Shown here: positions 11,383-22,810 of the stretch, piece by piece
How the letters are laid out: each line of letters begins with the position of its first letter
Position numbering within the stretch: the first letter of the stretch is position 1
Assembly (NCBI GenBank): GCA_030847615.1
Contig: JAUMIR010000005.1
Location: 107,847,116-107,911,115, forward strand
Source of the DNA: Gambelia wislizenii
Taxonomy: Eukaryota; Chordata; Lepidosauria; Squamata; Crotaphytidae
Direction: 5' to 3'
Length of the DNA: 64,000 nucleotides
Position numbers and translations under genes: made by a program
Notes under the pieces: model-generated
The model's input: only the letters and a program-made list of their open reading frames with translations
The model's database searches: none
What the model was told of the DNA's origin: nothing

Positions 11383-12281
11383 AGGGGGTCCTCAACTCTC
11401 TGGCACCTTCCACCCAGGCCAGCTACTTGAGGGTGGTACAGCAGTTCTTCATCTTCAGATAAAGGCACAACTATGGGAGCTCCTGGCCATCTTCTGAAAG
11501 AGAGGTTCTACATTACATTGCATCCTTGAAAGAAAAAGGCCTGGCATCTAGATCCATGTCACTACACCTGGTGGCCATTTCCTTTTTCAGCAAAGTAGCT
11601 GGGCAAGGTGGCCCCTGTGACTCATTCTTGGTTTGAAGAGCAGTCAAAGGATGGCGCCATGGCAAAGCCCAAGAGCAGGATACGTGCAGACCCATCTCGT
11701 ACAGGCTGTTGTGGAACCTGATGTCAGTCCTTCGTGGCATATGCCGATCCAGGTATGAGACTCTGCTTTTCCACACTGCCTTTGCCACTGCTTTCTTTGC
11801 AGCACTGCACATCAGGGAGCTGGTTTGTGGCTCCAAGAAGGATGAGTCAGGGTGTGGACTCCAGCTGAAAGATGTGACAGTGGGGGAGGTGGACCTGCGG
11901 CTACGGATTCAGCTGTCCAAGAATGATCAGTGGGGGAACGGGGCCCTCCTGCGCCTGTCTAGACTGGATGAGAGAACGACCTGCCCGGCATGCCTCATGA
12001 AGCTGTACCAGCAATGGCGTCCTGACATCCAGGGATCCCTCTTCATTCATGAAGACTCATCTGCACTGACTTGCTTTCAGTTCACAAGCAATCTTAGAGC
12101 AGCCTTGCGGCAGCTGGGTTTCCCAGCACATGAGTATGGAGGACACTCTTTCCGGATAGGTGCTGCCACCACGGCCGCAGAGGAAGGTGTAGCTGCCCCT
12201 ACTATCGCATAGCTGGGCAGATGGCGATCTAGGGCATACACCTCTTACATTCATTCGGAATGCAATCTTTTCCCCGGATAG
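11383..12281 (+). pseudogene. Ngaro-1 tyrosine recombinase
   Basis: Tyrosine recombinase (phage-integrase fold), which inserts circular DIRS/Ngaro cDNA. The main open piece is 11,709-12,212. The box II HxxR reads GGHSFRIGAATTAA, and the nucleophile Tyr lies in LGRWRSRAYTSYI after an in-frame TAG at about 12,210. The first catalytic Arg, in the ALRxGE block, is His here (AALHIRELVC). The N-terminal half is scattered over frames from 11,383. It is inactive through both the stop and the R-to-H change. Ngaro-3 retains R, H, R and Y. Confidence 0.75.
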
Positions 12282-12329
12282 GTCCAACACAGAGTCCCTC
12301 CAGTCAGAAGGCCAGCCTTCTTGGGTGAT

Positions 12330-12835
12330 ATCTGCCGAGTTGGCAGAAGTCTAGCTGGAGGGGGGTTGGTAGCTTGACTTTGGTGGTGGTGAGCATGGGT
12401 TTTTTTTAATCCAAACTTGGGGGACCGGGGTCTCCTGTACTGGGCCAAGGTCATTCTAAGGTCAAGTTCAAGTTCATGGCCATGAAGACTTTGGGGGAAG
12501 CAGGTAGACTCTAGGTCACCGTTAGGGGGAACCCCCCAGGCTATCCTCCCCCGTCCGGGTTTGGATCACGTGATCTTGTCACATGACCGGATCATGTGAT
12601 CAGTTAGCAGGCAGGCTAACTGATACATCATCAACCAACAGACAGGTTGGTCGATATCCGGTTTCAGGCTCATGCTCAAGCGCCAACCAGGCAACTATCA
12701 CCAAGATTAGTTGTGGCCATTTATTGCCGATTCTATTCCTATGTCACTTCACTATTTCCTTTGTATCAATACAATCTTTCTGCATATTTGGTGTCTGTCC
12801 TTATTGTTGGGGAAGGGGAGGTAGGGTGACCAGCA
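12330..12835 (+). other. Ngaro-1 3' terminal region
   Basis: Non-coding. It contains a short AAGTTC repeat (about 12,460-12,476), a cluster of palindromes (GATCACGTGATC near 12,564, GTTAGCAGGCAGGCTAAC near 12,602) and a terminal block GTTGTGGCCATTTATTGCC. That block resembles GTTGCGGCCGTTTTATTGCC in Ngaro-3 (about 29,042). These shared features define the 3' end of the family. No hydrolase ORF is present. Confidence 0.55.
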
Positions 12836-15009
12836 GGGGCTACTTTTTCATCTCAACACGCAAATGTTCTTATTTCCACGGACATTGTAAAAGATTCAGC
12901 ACAACTGGAACAAAATTAAATACTTTTAAGACCCATGGATTTCAATGGGCTATGGATTTTCAGGGCCCATGGAGTTCATTGAGATGAATGAACCTTTATA
13001 TGTTTTCTTTGTACTGGTCAGATTTTCTCAGAAATCTGGAATGATGATTGCTGAGTGGAAAATGTCTGCAATAGAATGTTGATCCATTTTGCAGCTTCTA
13101 TGAATGAGAAACAAGTACTTAAGACGTATTTTGTCCTTACCAGGATGCTAAAACAGAATAAATGTGAGCTTCTGGGAAATTAAAAGACATGCCAGCAAGC
13201 TGATAAAAACACTAGGAAAGTTATAGAGAAACTCAGTCATTTGCAAGCAGCTAAACAGTAAAGTTTCCTCGGTTCTGTTATTATTGATATATTGTTCTGT
13301 TGATGCAGTATCCATCATTCATTTTCTTTGCTTGTTGAATCATCTTGAGGAATTTAGTTTTGATGTAATCTGGGGCTCTGATTTGCACACATCTACTTCA
13401 AGGCCTAAGGGGAAAGGGATGGCACTGAGGCCGCATGTGAACCTCAAGACTGTTATTTGTGCCTCCTATCCCATCAGACTCCCTGGAATGCCCTTCCTAT
13501 TCCAAAACTCACCTTTTAAAAAGATTAAAGCCCCCCTCCCACTGTTTAATTTGTTCTCCAAAACCAAAAGTGATATTCAGGACAACTCTGAATTTTTGTT
13601 TGGTTTTGGAGAGGATTTTGGAGTCCATGCATCTCCTGGAGTCTCTCGGGAGCATAAAATTGCCTGCTGAACTTCTCACATTTGGTCATCCTTGGCCTAA
13701 GGCATGTGGTCCACGGCTATTTTTGTGGCCTTGGCTACCATGCCCAAATGTATTCATGTGGTACCAAATATTAGCAGTATGGCAACATGGCAGTCAAAAA
13801 ACAAGCCAATATTTTTGTATTAAATGCAAACTCTAGGAAACTTCCAGGACTGTAATTCTCTTCTAAAACAAGGCACTATCTCCTGGTAAAATGTGTTTTA
13901 GTGCAAAAACATACTTTATGGGGGCGGGAAAGGGATTTTTTTCCATTTACAGGTGTTGCTGTGCCTCAGAATTTCAGCAATGTGTGGTCAAGTGTGTGGC
14001 CAGATCCAAGGATATACAATTGGTCCCTGAACTCACCCCTCTCCTAACAGAGCTAAGGGTTCCCATCATGCATGCCAGACAGAGTTTTGAACTCCCATAA
14101 TGTCATCTTTCATGCCATATAACTTAAAATGTATCAACTGGGTGCCTAAAAGAAAATGAAAAGGGCTTGGCTTTTGGTGAGATTCTGTTATATTTCTATG
14201 AGGAAGTCCATCTGCTAGAAAATGTGTTGCCAGCTATACTAAGGTAGAACAATATTCTTAGTGTTACTAGCCCTAAAATGAATCTTTATACAGCTGGTAT
14301 CTTGCAACTCTAATAACATGTGACATATTAATTAGATAATATTTTTCCAGCTTTAATCTCAGAGCAGCAGTAGTTCAAGAATTTAATTAAGAGAAAGATG
14401 ACATGGCATTGTAAAAGTTTTTACCATCTAAGCTGGAAATTATCTCATTAGTTTGGGCAAGATGTTAGGTTGCCCATGGTTAGAAGATGAAGAATTGCTC
14501 ATGTACTCATATGCTTTTATCCCCTTTGTGAAAATCTCACACGTTTCATCTTGGGAGCTCACCCTTGTTAGCCTACCTTTCCATTTTTGTAGCTACAACC
14601 AACTCCAAAGGGCAAGGTAAGAAGTGTTGTTGTTGTTTTTCCACTGTGGTGGTTTGAAGTAACCATGATTTTCCTTTTCTTTTCCCTTTCTCTTTAAAAA
14701 AAAAAAGCCACTAATAGTGGAGATAGCTCTGAAAATGAGAGGCAATGGGTTGTAGTGGTGGGGAACAGAAAATGAGAGCATTGCTCACCCCATAAGAATA
14801 TTACCTCTTCCTCAAATTATTTTTTTTCCTTCAGTTTCCAAATTACTAGCACTATGACTGAGTATTTAGGACTACAGTTTAGGCATTTGGAGAAAATGAT
14901 ATAGTAGAATCCTACAAACCCCCAACAGTTGACAAACTTACTAAAACTTTGGACATGTACAAGGAATCCTTTCCATGTATGTATACTTCAGAACCCATTT
15001 GGGGAGCAT
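12836..15009. other. no recognisable gene
   Basis: AT-rich sequence with only short chance open frames, the longest being 13,284-13,670 (128 codons, no family). I see no terminal repeats, RNA genes or long repeats here. Confidence 0.5.
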
Positions 15010-15014
15010 CTATA

Positions 15015-15640
15015 GGCTTGTCTAAGCAGTGAAAATACTCCTCATAGAATTTGAGAAGAATACCTTTTGTCTAAATGGGATACCATGGTGATTTGCTATA
15101 TTCAGAAGGAAGGGGGACAAAAATGCCATATACTGTGCGGGAAAAGTCTTCACAGCTTTTCCCAAAGTTTTGTTGTTGTTTTTAATTGCATGGGCAATGC
15201 ACATTTCTGCTCATTGGGACAACTGATTTGATTGCAGCACATTCTCAGTGAGGATGGAAGTGGATTGCTGGTCGGACATGTGTAGAGGTAGAGCTTGCTG
15301 GCAATGAAGTGAGCGAAACCACCATGTTGAATGTTCATGGTAGTGATTGTGTGCTGAGGCAACAAAACAGTTTTTTTTTCAAGCTTGTTTAAGCAGAAGG
15401 TCATATTTCCACACCTTGGATTTACTTTAAAAAAAAAAACTGTTTGGCAGCAGGAACTTGAGAAAAAAACAAGTAATTCACTTGTGCCCGCCATCTTGAT
15501 TTGCTGGTATGTGAGCATCAAACATAGTTAGCTTTGCATACCTGCAAAAAAAACCCAAAATCATGGAGACAAATGGACGCTGCTGCAAATTGGCGTAGCT
15601 GTGTCCCAATCCACATTTTATTGCCTCGTGTAGACAAGCC
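15015..15640. mobile_element. TIR element (GGCTTGTCTA), 626 bp, 5-bp TSD
   Basis: Perfect 10-bp inverted termini GGCTTGTCTA are flanked by CTATA at 15,010-15,014 and 15,641-15,645. It is non-coding and contains A/T runs around 15,370 and 15,430. Related sequence is found at 30.46-31.08, 34.68-35.0 and 49.30-49.48 kb, so this is a multi-copy MITE family. A 5-bp duplication would fit hAT5 or Transib-like enzymes, but I cannot assign the superfamily. Confidence 0.65.
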
Positions 15641-15645
15641 CTATA

Positions 15646-17439
15646 ACTATGTTCGCAAATTCATTCTCAGCTTTGACACATGTGCTGACATTATGCAAGC
15701 TTTCAGTGCTTCATCAGAGAGAAGCACATTGAGTAATCTCAGCTTTTGACGAGTAAGTTATTTGGAGGAATTTTAACTGGCCAGCCTTTCCACAGGTTTG
15801 TGGAGGAATCATAGCACTTTAGTCTTTATCAAGAGTTCAAAGCATCATAATAGAATAGCTTGTACACTATTCATTTACTTCCTAGTCATTTTAGTTTACA
15901 CAACTATTTTGCATGTGGCAACTACTGTATTTTAAACTGATTTGCTTTTGGGGAAGCTTCACAACATACTTTCTAATTAAAATGCATTAAATGGGGGGTA
16001 TTTTTTATTATTGCCTATGAAAACCTTTCCAACAGAAACCTCTTTTGTAGTGACTATTGTTCCCTCTCCACTTTTTGTCTCTGCTCCCTTAGAATAAAAA
16101 TTGTGCCACTATGGGTGGGTTTTACATGAAAGAATGGGAGGGGGAAAATGTTTAGCTATCCATTGGCATTTATCTGCATTGATTCATAGAGAAAGCAACT
16201 TACACAGGGAAATGAAAGTACAATAGAACAGATTAGCAGCATAACATCCTTCTGCCCTAAATGTTATTTTTTTTTTCAAAACAATGAAAACACCGATTTA
16301 TTGCATGAAAACCAACAACAACAACAACTGAAGCAGTAAACAATATGACTACCATGAAAGTAATAGCAAAATAATAAATGAAATGTTACAAAACAGAGTA
16401 AATAAAACATAATTAATAAAGCAAAGGGGAAAATATATAAGACCCTATTAAGTGAAAGCAAATTCTATAATGCCTATAAAGTCTCTGATCACATCCCTCC
16501 CTCCATTAAGTTATTTTAAAAGCAAAAGCTGTGGAGCTATGTTATAAGATAGAGGATCACATGTAATATTTTCAAAAGAAAAATGTGAAAATACATATTT
16601 CAAGCAAGCTTGAAGTGTTGAGAATAGGGAGAAGTCAGAGGGAAGCTAATTTACTTCTCCCACCTGTTATCATTCGTTCATCCTTAAATATGAAGACTCT
16701 CGCAAACACAATGTGTAGTTCAGAGGTCTCCATCATCGTATGTTCAGTAGATCTTACTCCCACAGAAGTGTGCACAGGATGGATTGCATGCAGTCTTTGT
16801 TATTCATGGGAAGCTCAACTACAATAGCTGTCTTAATAGTATATGTGTGTGTGCTTGATTAATAAATTTATGATCAATGATTCTTAGGGCAGAGAACTTA
16901 ACTACATCAGAGCCTCAGTGGTTCAACTTACCTCATTATTTCAGCTCCCCTCCCAGTCTCATGTTAGCAGGGCCTTTGAGACCCCTTTGCCTTCCCTGTT
17001 GTGGGGTTCATGCTTTTAACTTTTGAGACTACATTCTTTTGTATAAAAATGGAAGTGCCACTAGAAACTTTTTGGTATCATATACAAGTAGAAGTTCCCT
17101 TATGGAAGCAGTTGGACATTTTTGTCCAATGTGAAATATTCACATGCAGTTCAAGGATGTAGACTTGAACATGTGGTGCCATTCTCTATGCATATGTGCA
17201 TTCTTGTCATACATATATGTCTGCTCCTACTGAAATTGGCAGTTTGCACATATCATGGCACTTTCATTTGGTCAGCCCACATTGCCAATCAACACAAGGG
17301 TCACACAATGCAATTAAATGTGTAACTATGCATGTGGAGATTTATACCATGAAGCACTGGTGTAGGATCTTCTTCTATGATGTCTTATTTAAATGGCTAA
17401 TTGATAAGTTCTTTAGCTGCGCATGAGAACACAATAGAT
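15646..17439. other. no recognisable gene
   Basis: AT-rich intergenic DNA. A (AAC)n-like tract lies near 16,313-16,328. No coding similarity or element ends were found. Confidence 0.5.
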
Positions 17440-17740
17440 GACTAAATGTTCTCTTTTCACTGGCAGTTGAAGAAATTTTTATTTAGGCAGGCATTTGAAA
17501 TGTGGATTTTACTTGATGTGCTTTTTTAATATTGTATTTTTTTATCAATTTTATGTTTTTAATTTTGTGTTTTTAACTTTATTTTAATAATAAAAGGAAT
17601 TTAATTTAATTCTTTTTTAACTTTTGTAACTTGTGAGTTTTTAGCTGTATTTTTAACTATTGTAACCCACCTTGAATCCCATCTTGGGAGAAAGGTGGGA
17701 TATAAATCCAATAAATAAAATAAAATAAATACAATGGGGT
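17440..17740 (+). mobile_element. LINE 3' end with tail GTAACCCACCTTGAATCCC
   Basis: The end of a LINE ORF (a KKFLFRQAFEM-like reading near 17,468) leads into a T-rich 3' UTR. The terminal consensus TTGTAACCCACCTTGAATCC ... AAAGGTGGGATATAAAT follows, with (AATAAA)n to about 17,735. The same tail type is found alone inside Ngaro-1. The LINE clade is not resolved. Confidence 0.5.
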
Positions 17741-17769
17741 AGTCTTTCATTCTACTGATTGTAGGAAAA

Positions 17770-18657
17770 CCCATGGGGACTATGTTGTTCACAATGCACA
17801 GAGGAGTACAACAGAGGAGTACAACAGCTATTCTTAAATTCCTTAACCACTATATACCTGCAGCTCTTAAACTATTCAAAGCCAAATCAATACCCCAACT
17901 TCTTTATGGTGATAAGCTAGGCCCCTTTTCTAACTTAGCATCATTAGAATTGGTACAATCTAAATTTTTAAAATCGGTCTTTCAAGTCCCAAAGTGTGTT
18001 TTCAATGCTTCCCTGCGATTAGAGTCAGGCTTTATGAAAGTAGAAGCTAGAGTGCGGGTAACCATAATTAATTACTGGCTTGGACTATCCTTTATTCTTA
18101 TCGGCTTTGCTCCACTAACTTTAAGTGATGATTTCCAATCTATGTGGAAACAGGCAATGACAAATAAAAATCTCATCGCTGGGCTTTTCTCCAGATTTCT
18201 GCTCAGTATGGGATATGATCATACCAAAGCAGCCATTAAACAAGGTGTAGTAGATATAGAACAGCAATTGGATCTAGCTTGGACTCCAGCATTTATTGCT
18301 AGTGAATCAAATACTCACTTTGCCTTTCCTATGGCATATCTTACTATTCTAGAAGTACCTAAACAGAGGAGGGGCTTTACTTCAGCATGATGGCATGCCC
18401 ACCCTACAGCTGTCCTTGGAGGCTGACATAGGAAGAACCCTTATTTGAAGAGATTATGTCCTTGTGAGTCTGGTCATATAGGAACAATAGAGCATGTGTT
18501 ACTCCAATGTTTGTACTATAGAGACATCTGTACTAGACTTATTTTACCTTTACTCTATAAATATCCAGGGTGCACAGGACAATTTTACACTTTCCTGATG
18601 CTTTCAGATGTTAACTCACATACAACATATAATGTTGCTAGATTTTGGCTTGCTTAG
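17770..18657 (+). pseudogene. non-LTR retrotransposon ORF2, C-terminal fragment
   Basis: The frame 17,773-18,390 reads SIPQLLYGDKLGPFSNLASLE, then LVQSKFLKSVFQVPKC, EARVRVTIINYWLGLSF and AIKQGVVDIEQQLDLAW. After a break, 18,445-18,657 gives a Cys/His cluster, LCPCESGHIGTIEHVLLQC. This pattern is the end of LINE ORF2 proteins common in squamates, a thumb region followed by a CCHC-like tail. The catalytic RT core is missing. The clade (R4/Dong-like or other) cannot be fixed from this piece. Confidence 0.6.
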
Positions 18658-18815
18658 ATGCTTTGGAGAAGCGCATGGGTGCAGAGGAAGCAGCAGGCTC
18701 CTCCATGTCAAAGGCACCAGAAGTGGAGGAGTCTTCATTGTGGGAACAGTTGGATGACAAAGCTCCATCAGTGCCAACACCAGCAGTTGCAGGTGAGCCT
18801 TCAGACACTCAGTGA
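18658..18815 (+). pseudogene. probable Ngaro-2 gag N-terminal fragment
   Basis: One frame stays open through an acidic, Ser/Ala/Pro-rich stretch (LEKRMGAEEAAGSSMSKAPE ... TPAVAGEPSDTQ). It resembles the LQKMDKDATSGSVSGQEAP region of Ngaro-3 ORF1 in composition and pattern. It lies directly upstream of the CR1 that precedes the Ngaro-2 RT, so it may be the 5' part of that element. The similarity is weak. Confidence 0.35.
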
Positions 18816-18824
18816 CTCACATAT

Positions 18825-20228
18825 CACAGGCAGAGGGCAAATCTTGTTCCCATCTTTTAAAGGGGGGGGGGAAAGAAAACCCAAATAATTACCATCCAAT
18901 CAGCCTGACATCAATACTAGGGAAGATTCTAGAGCAGATCATTAAACAGTCTGTAAGCACTTAGAAAGGAATGCCGTGATCACTAAACGTCAACATGGAT
19001 TTCTCAAAAACAAGTCATGCCAGACTAATCTTATCTCTTTTTTTGACAGAGTTACAAACTTGATAGATGAAGGGAACACAGTGGATGTAGTGTATCTTGA
19101 TTTCAGTAAGGCTTTTGACAAGGTCCCCCATGATATTCTTGCAAAAAATGTTAGTAACATGTGGGCTAGACAATGCAACTATTAGGTGGATTTGTAATTG
19201 GTTGACTGACTGAACCCAAAGGGTAATTACCAATGGCTCCTCTTCATCCTAGAGAGAAGTGACTAGTGAGGTGCCAGAGTTCTGTCCTGGGCCCAGTGCT
19301 ATTCAACATCTTTATCAATGACTTGGATGAGGGAACAGAGGACATGCTTATCAATTTTGCAGATGACACCAAATTAGGAGGGGTAGCTAATACCCTAGAG
19401 AACAGGATCAGAATCTAAAATGACCTCAACAAATTAGAAAGCTGGGCCAATATTAACAAAATGTATTTCAAAAGGGAGAAATGTAGGATACTACACTTGG
19501 GCAGTAAAAATGAAATGCACAGATATAGGATGGTTGACACATGGCTTGAGGGCAGTTCATGTGACAAGGATCTAGGAGTCTTAGTGAACCACAAGCTGAA
19601 CAATAGTCAGCAGTGTAATGCAGCAGAAAAAAAAGTCAATGCAATTCTAAGCTGCATTAATAGGAGTATAGTGTCTAGATCAAGAGAAGTAATAGTGCAA
19701 CTGTATTCTACTTTGGTCAGACCTCACCTTGAATACTGTGTCCAGTTCTGGGCACCACAATTCAGGAAGGATACTGAGAATCTGGAACATGTCCACAGGA
19801 GGGCGACCAGGATGGTGAGAGGTCTGAAAGCCATGCCCTATGAGGAGTGGCTTAGTGAGCTGGGCATGTTTAGTCTGGAGAAGAGAAGGTTGAGAAGCGA
19901 CATAATAACCATGTTTAAATATTTGAAGGGATGTCATATTGAGGATGGAGCAAGCTTTTTTTCTGCTGCTCCAGAGACTAGGACACGGAACAATGGGTTC
20001 GGCCTACAGAAAATGAGATTCCATCTAAACATCAGGAAACACTTTCTGACAGAGAGCTGTTCGGAAGTGGAATACACTGCCTCATAGTGTGGAGTCTCCT
20101 TCTTTGGAGGTTTTTAAACAGACTGGATGGCCATCTGTTGGGAATGATTTGATTGTGTATTCCTGCATGGAAGGGAGGTGGCCTGGATGACCCTTGAAGT
20201 CTCTTCCAACTCTTTGATTCTATGATGC
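18825..20228 (+). pseudogene. CR1 LINE, 5'-truncated
   Basis: Chicken-repeat-1 type LINE. The RT part reads as a YHPISLTSILGKILEQII-like stretch, then QHGFLKNKSCQTNL, VDVVYLDFSKAFDKVPHDIL and a QFCR*H(Q)-like catalytic region near 19,355. The open frame 19,461-20,087 covers the C-terminal half (YSTLVRPHLEYCVQFWAP, FSLEKRRLRSDIITMFKYLKG, HLNIRKHFLTE). The 3' UTR ends in GATGACCCTTGAAGTCTCTTCC and ATTCTATGAT, the hallmark CR1/L3-type end. Upstream endonuclease and ORF1 are missing. Multiple stops make it inactive. Confidence 0.85.
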
Positions 20229-22396
20229 ATACACCTGGCCCTGGTCAGCTCCTGTGTCCTGCCCAAAAGAGGCATCAGTGAATGATGCCATTCCAACAGA
20301 ACTGTGCAGAGTTTGGTACACCTCATTTGATTTTGTGATTCGTGAGGTGCATAGGCCTGGAGCTGGAAAAATGCAATATAAACTCTGCCTTCCAGCTCTT
20401 CTTGTGCACCCACTCAATTTCAAATTATTAGGTTTCTGTTTTGACAATAAATTTTATATGGACCAGGCCCTGCCAATTGGATGTTCTGTGTCCTGATCTG
20501 ATTTAAAACATTTAGTACCTTTTTAGAATGTACCATTAAGGCTTGAACTGGGTTGAGAGGCATAGTTCACTACCTAGATTTTTTTTTTTATTTGGCAGTA
20601 GGGAGATGGCCAGTGATTAGGCTTATTACAGGAATTCAGCTAGCTGACTGGGGGACTGTGTGTGCCTTTGGCTCTGGAGAAGATGGAGTGCCGTGACCAT
20701 CAGATAATGTTTTGGGGAATTCATGTTGACATGATTAATCAGCAATGTAGAATGCCAGATGCTAAGGTGCAGGACCTTTGTGTTAGGGTGTCAGCTTTTG
20801 TCCAATAAAAGAAGGCTACATTGTGTGAATTTCAGGAGCTGATTGGGCACTTGAATTTTGCCAGCAAGGTAGTTGCTCTGGGGAGGGCATTCCTTAAATA
20901 TTTATGTGACACCATTGGTGGCATTCCCGGACATCAGCACAGGATCCATATCTCAGCAGGAGTTAGGGAGGATTTGAAGACTTGGCTGGACTTTTTGATA
21001 GACTTCAACAGAGTTTTCTTTAGGTGGGAAGAGTGTAAGCTACATGAGGCCTTACAAATATCAGATGCAGCAGGTACAATTGGGTTCGGCATCTATTTTA
21101 GAGGCAGGTGGTATACCAGTGGTGAGCAGCCTACATCATGGGTGGACACTGGAATCACTGCTGACCTGACATTCTTGGATTTTTTCCCCATTCTGGTTGT
21201 GGTTACAAGATGGTCAGGTGAGCTATCTAACTCTGCTGCCCACTTTTGGTGTGACAACATGGCCATGGTTCAGGATATCAATTCCTTACTTCTAAGTTGC
21301 AGCAAGTTATGGGGATGTTCAGGATTTTACCTTATAGTGCCTTTTGCACAATATGTTGTTTACTGCCTGACATCTCTGGCATCGATAATGGTATAGCCAG
21401 CTCTCTCTCCTGTATGCAGATGGAGCGCTTTAGGGCATTGGCTCCAGAGGCAGCTGCTGTGGTGGATCCTATGCCGGTAGACCTGTGGAGGCTTGGAGAA
21501 GTGAAGTAGTTGAAGCTTTAAGTCTATCCATAGCTCCAAGCACAAGGAAGGGATATGTCAGGGTGGTAAGGGATTTTGTGAATTTTAGGTCATGCAAGGG
21601 CCTCAATGAGGCTCTACGAGTCCCGGTTGCACATTTGTTGTAATATTGTGTATTCCTGCATGATTCAGGTTTGTCACCACAGTCTATTAGGTTTAAACTT
21701 TCAGCAATCACATTCTGGTTAAAAGCCTAGGGGGTGGAGGACACTACTGGAGATTTTAGGGTTTCAAAGGTCCTAGAAGAGTGGACTAGGGTAAGTGGTC
21801 CAGTTCCCGATAACAGAGCTCCTCTTTCCCCTAATATTTTAAAGGGGTTAGGCAGAATATGGGGGGGATGTTTGCAGCTCTCCATATGAGGACCTATCAT
21901 TTCATGCTGATGCATTGATGGCCTTTTTCAGTACCCCCAAGATTAGTGAGCTGGTGGTTATGTCTAAGGACAACAAGTCCGGTAAGGCATTAGAGTTTAG
22001 GGATGTTCGGGTTGACGATCAACAAATTATGCTATTTATCTGCTCATCTAATGCCAACCAATGTGGCAAAGGTGCTTGTTTGCAGCTTTGAGTTTGCAGT
22101 AACCACACTTTATGCCTAGTCAAAGCTTTCATTGCAGCCAGGGGTGTTCACCTGGGTCCTCTGTTTATTCACAAGGACCTGCCCCTTTGACTAAATTCCA
22201 GTTTTGGTCAGTCTCTTCCAGAGCCCTATCCACAATCAACTTAAGAGGAGTCAAATTTGGCACACATTCTTTTAGAATAGGAGTACCTTCTACTGCTATG
22301 GTTCTGGGTATGGATTCTACAGACATTAAAAAGATAGGGTGTTGGAGGTCTTCCACATATCACAGTTATGTTTAACCATTGACTCTCTAATTTGGC
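20229..22396 (+). pseudogene. Ngaro-2: decayed RT, RNase H and tyrosine recombinase
   Basis: A second Ngaro copy, heavily mutated. RT remnants begin at once after the CR1 tail (ASVNDAIPTELCRVWYTS, ALPIGCSVS). The YLDD box has decayed to YLDF followed by a T-run at 20,581. RNase H lies in 20,821-21,396 (IGHLNFASKVVALGRAF, SDAAGTIGFGIYFRGRWY, LTFLDFFPILVVVTRW, FWCDNMAMVQDIN). The recombinase retains the HxxR block FGTHSFRIG and the Tyr block in SSTYHSYV (22,112-22,375). Numerous stops are present. Confidence 0.75.
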
Positions 22397-22810
22397 ATGC
22401 TCTTTTTGTTTTCAGATTCTAGGTTGTGGCCAGGGAGGCATTGTGTGATGATCTGTGGCCACAGCATGGTTTACTGGACTGCACACCAGGTGCACAGGAG
22501 TCCTTTTGGAGCGCACTTGGGTCTAGCTGACATGCCCATTGTTGAATGGTTGGACATAAGATGCCTTTGCTGGCAGGGTCTCATACCCATGCTGTTTAGG
22601 GAGCACTGTGGGCCTCTACCACATGTTCTCATGATCCATCTGTGTGGGAATGACTTGGGACTGATGAAGGATAAGGCCCTTATTTTACAGGCCTTGTATG
22701 GTATGAAGGTCATTAAGGCTAAATCATGTGGTCCACCTGTGCTGCCCAGACAGGTTTGGCAAGAAGGAGACCCACATTTGATTAATAGGGCAGTAAATAC
22801 ATCACTTTAA
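22397..22810 (+). pseudogene. Ngaro-2 SGNH-hydrolase region
   Basis: A 137-codon open frame just after the recombinase encodes an SGNH/GDSL-type hydrolase fragment. The serine block reads ICGHSMVYW (GHS in place of GDS), and the Asn-bearing block reads MIHLCGNDLGL. The C-terminal catalytic D-x-x-H block is not reached before the stop. An SGNH domain after the recombinase is a known feature of some vertebrate Ngaro elements, and its role is unknown. Ngaro-1 and Ngaro-3 have no such ORF. Confidence 0.65.

Larger units (their letters stand above)
6900..12835 (+). mobile_element. Ngaro-1: decayed DIRS/Ngaro-type retrotransposon
   Basis: This is a tyrosine-recombinase retrotransposon with the order GC-rich 5' region, gag with a cysteine/histidine finger, RT, RNase H, tyrosine recombinase and a short 3' region. 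RT motifs and gene order match the Ngaro branch of the DIRS order rather than DIRS1, since there is no methyltransferase. Such elements integrate through the recombinase and leave no target duplication, so the ends are placed by composition: the CpG-rich onset near 6,905 and the CAATACAATC-rich 3' end near 12,770-12,830. Frameshifts, stops and an inserted LINE tail make it inactive. A better copy lies at 23.96-29.24 kb and a worse one at 18.7-22.8 kb. Confidence 0.75.
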
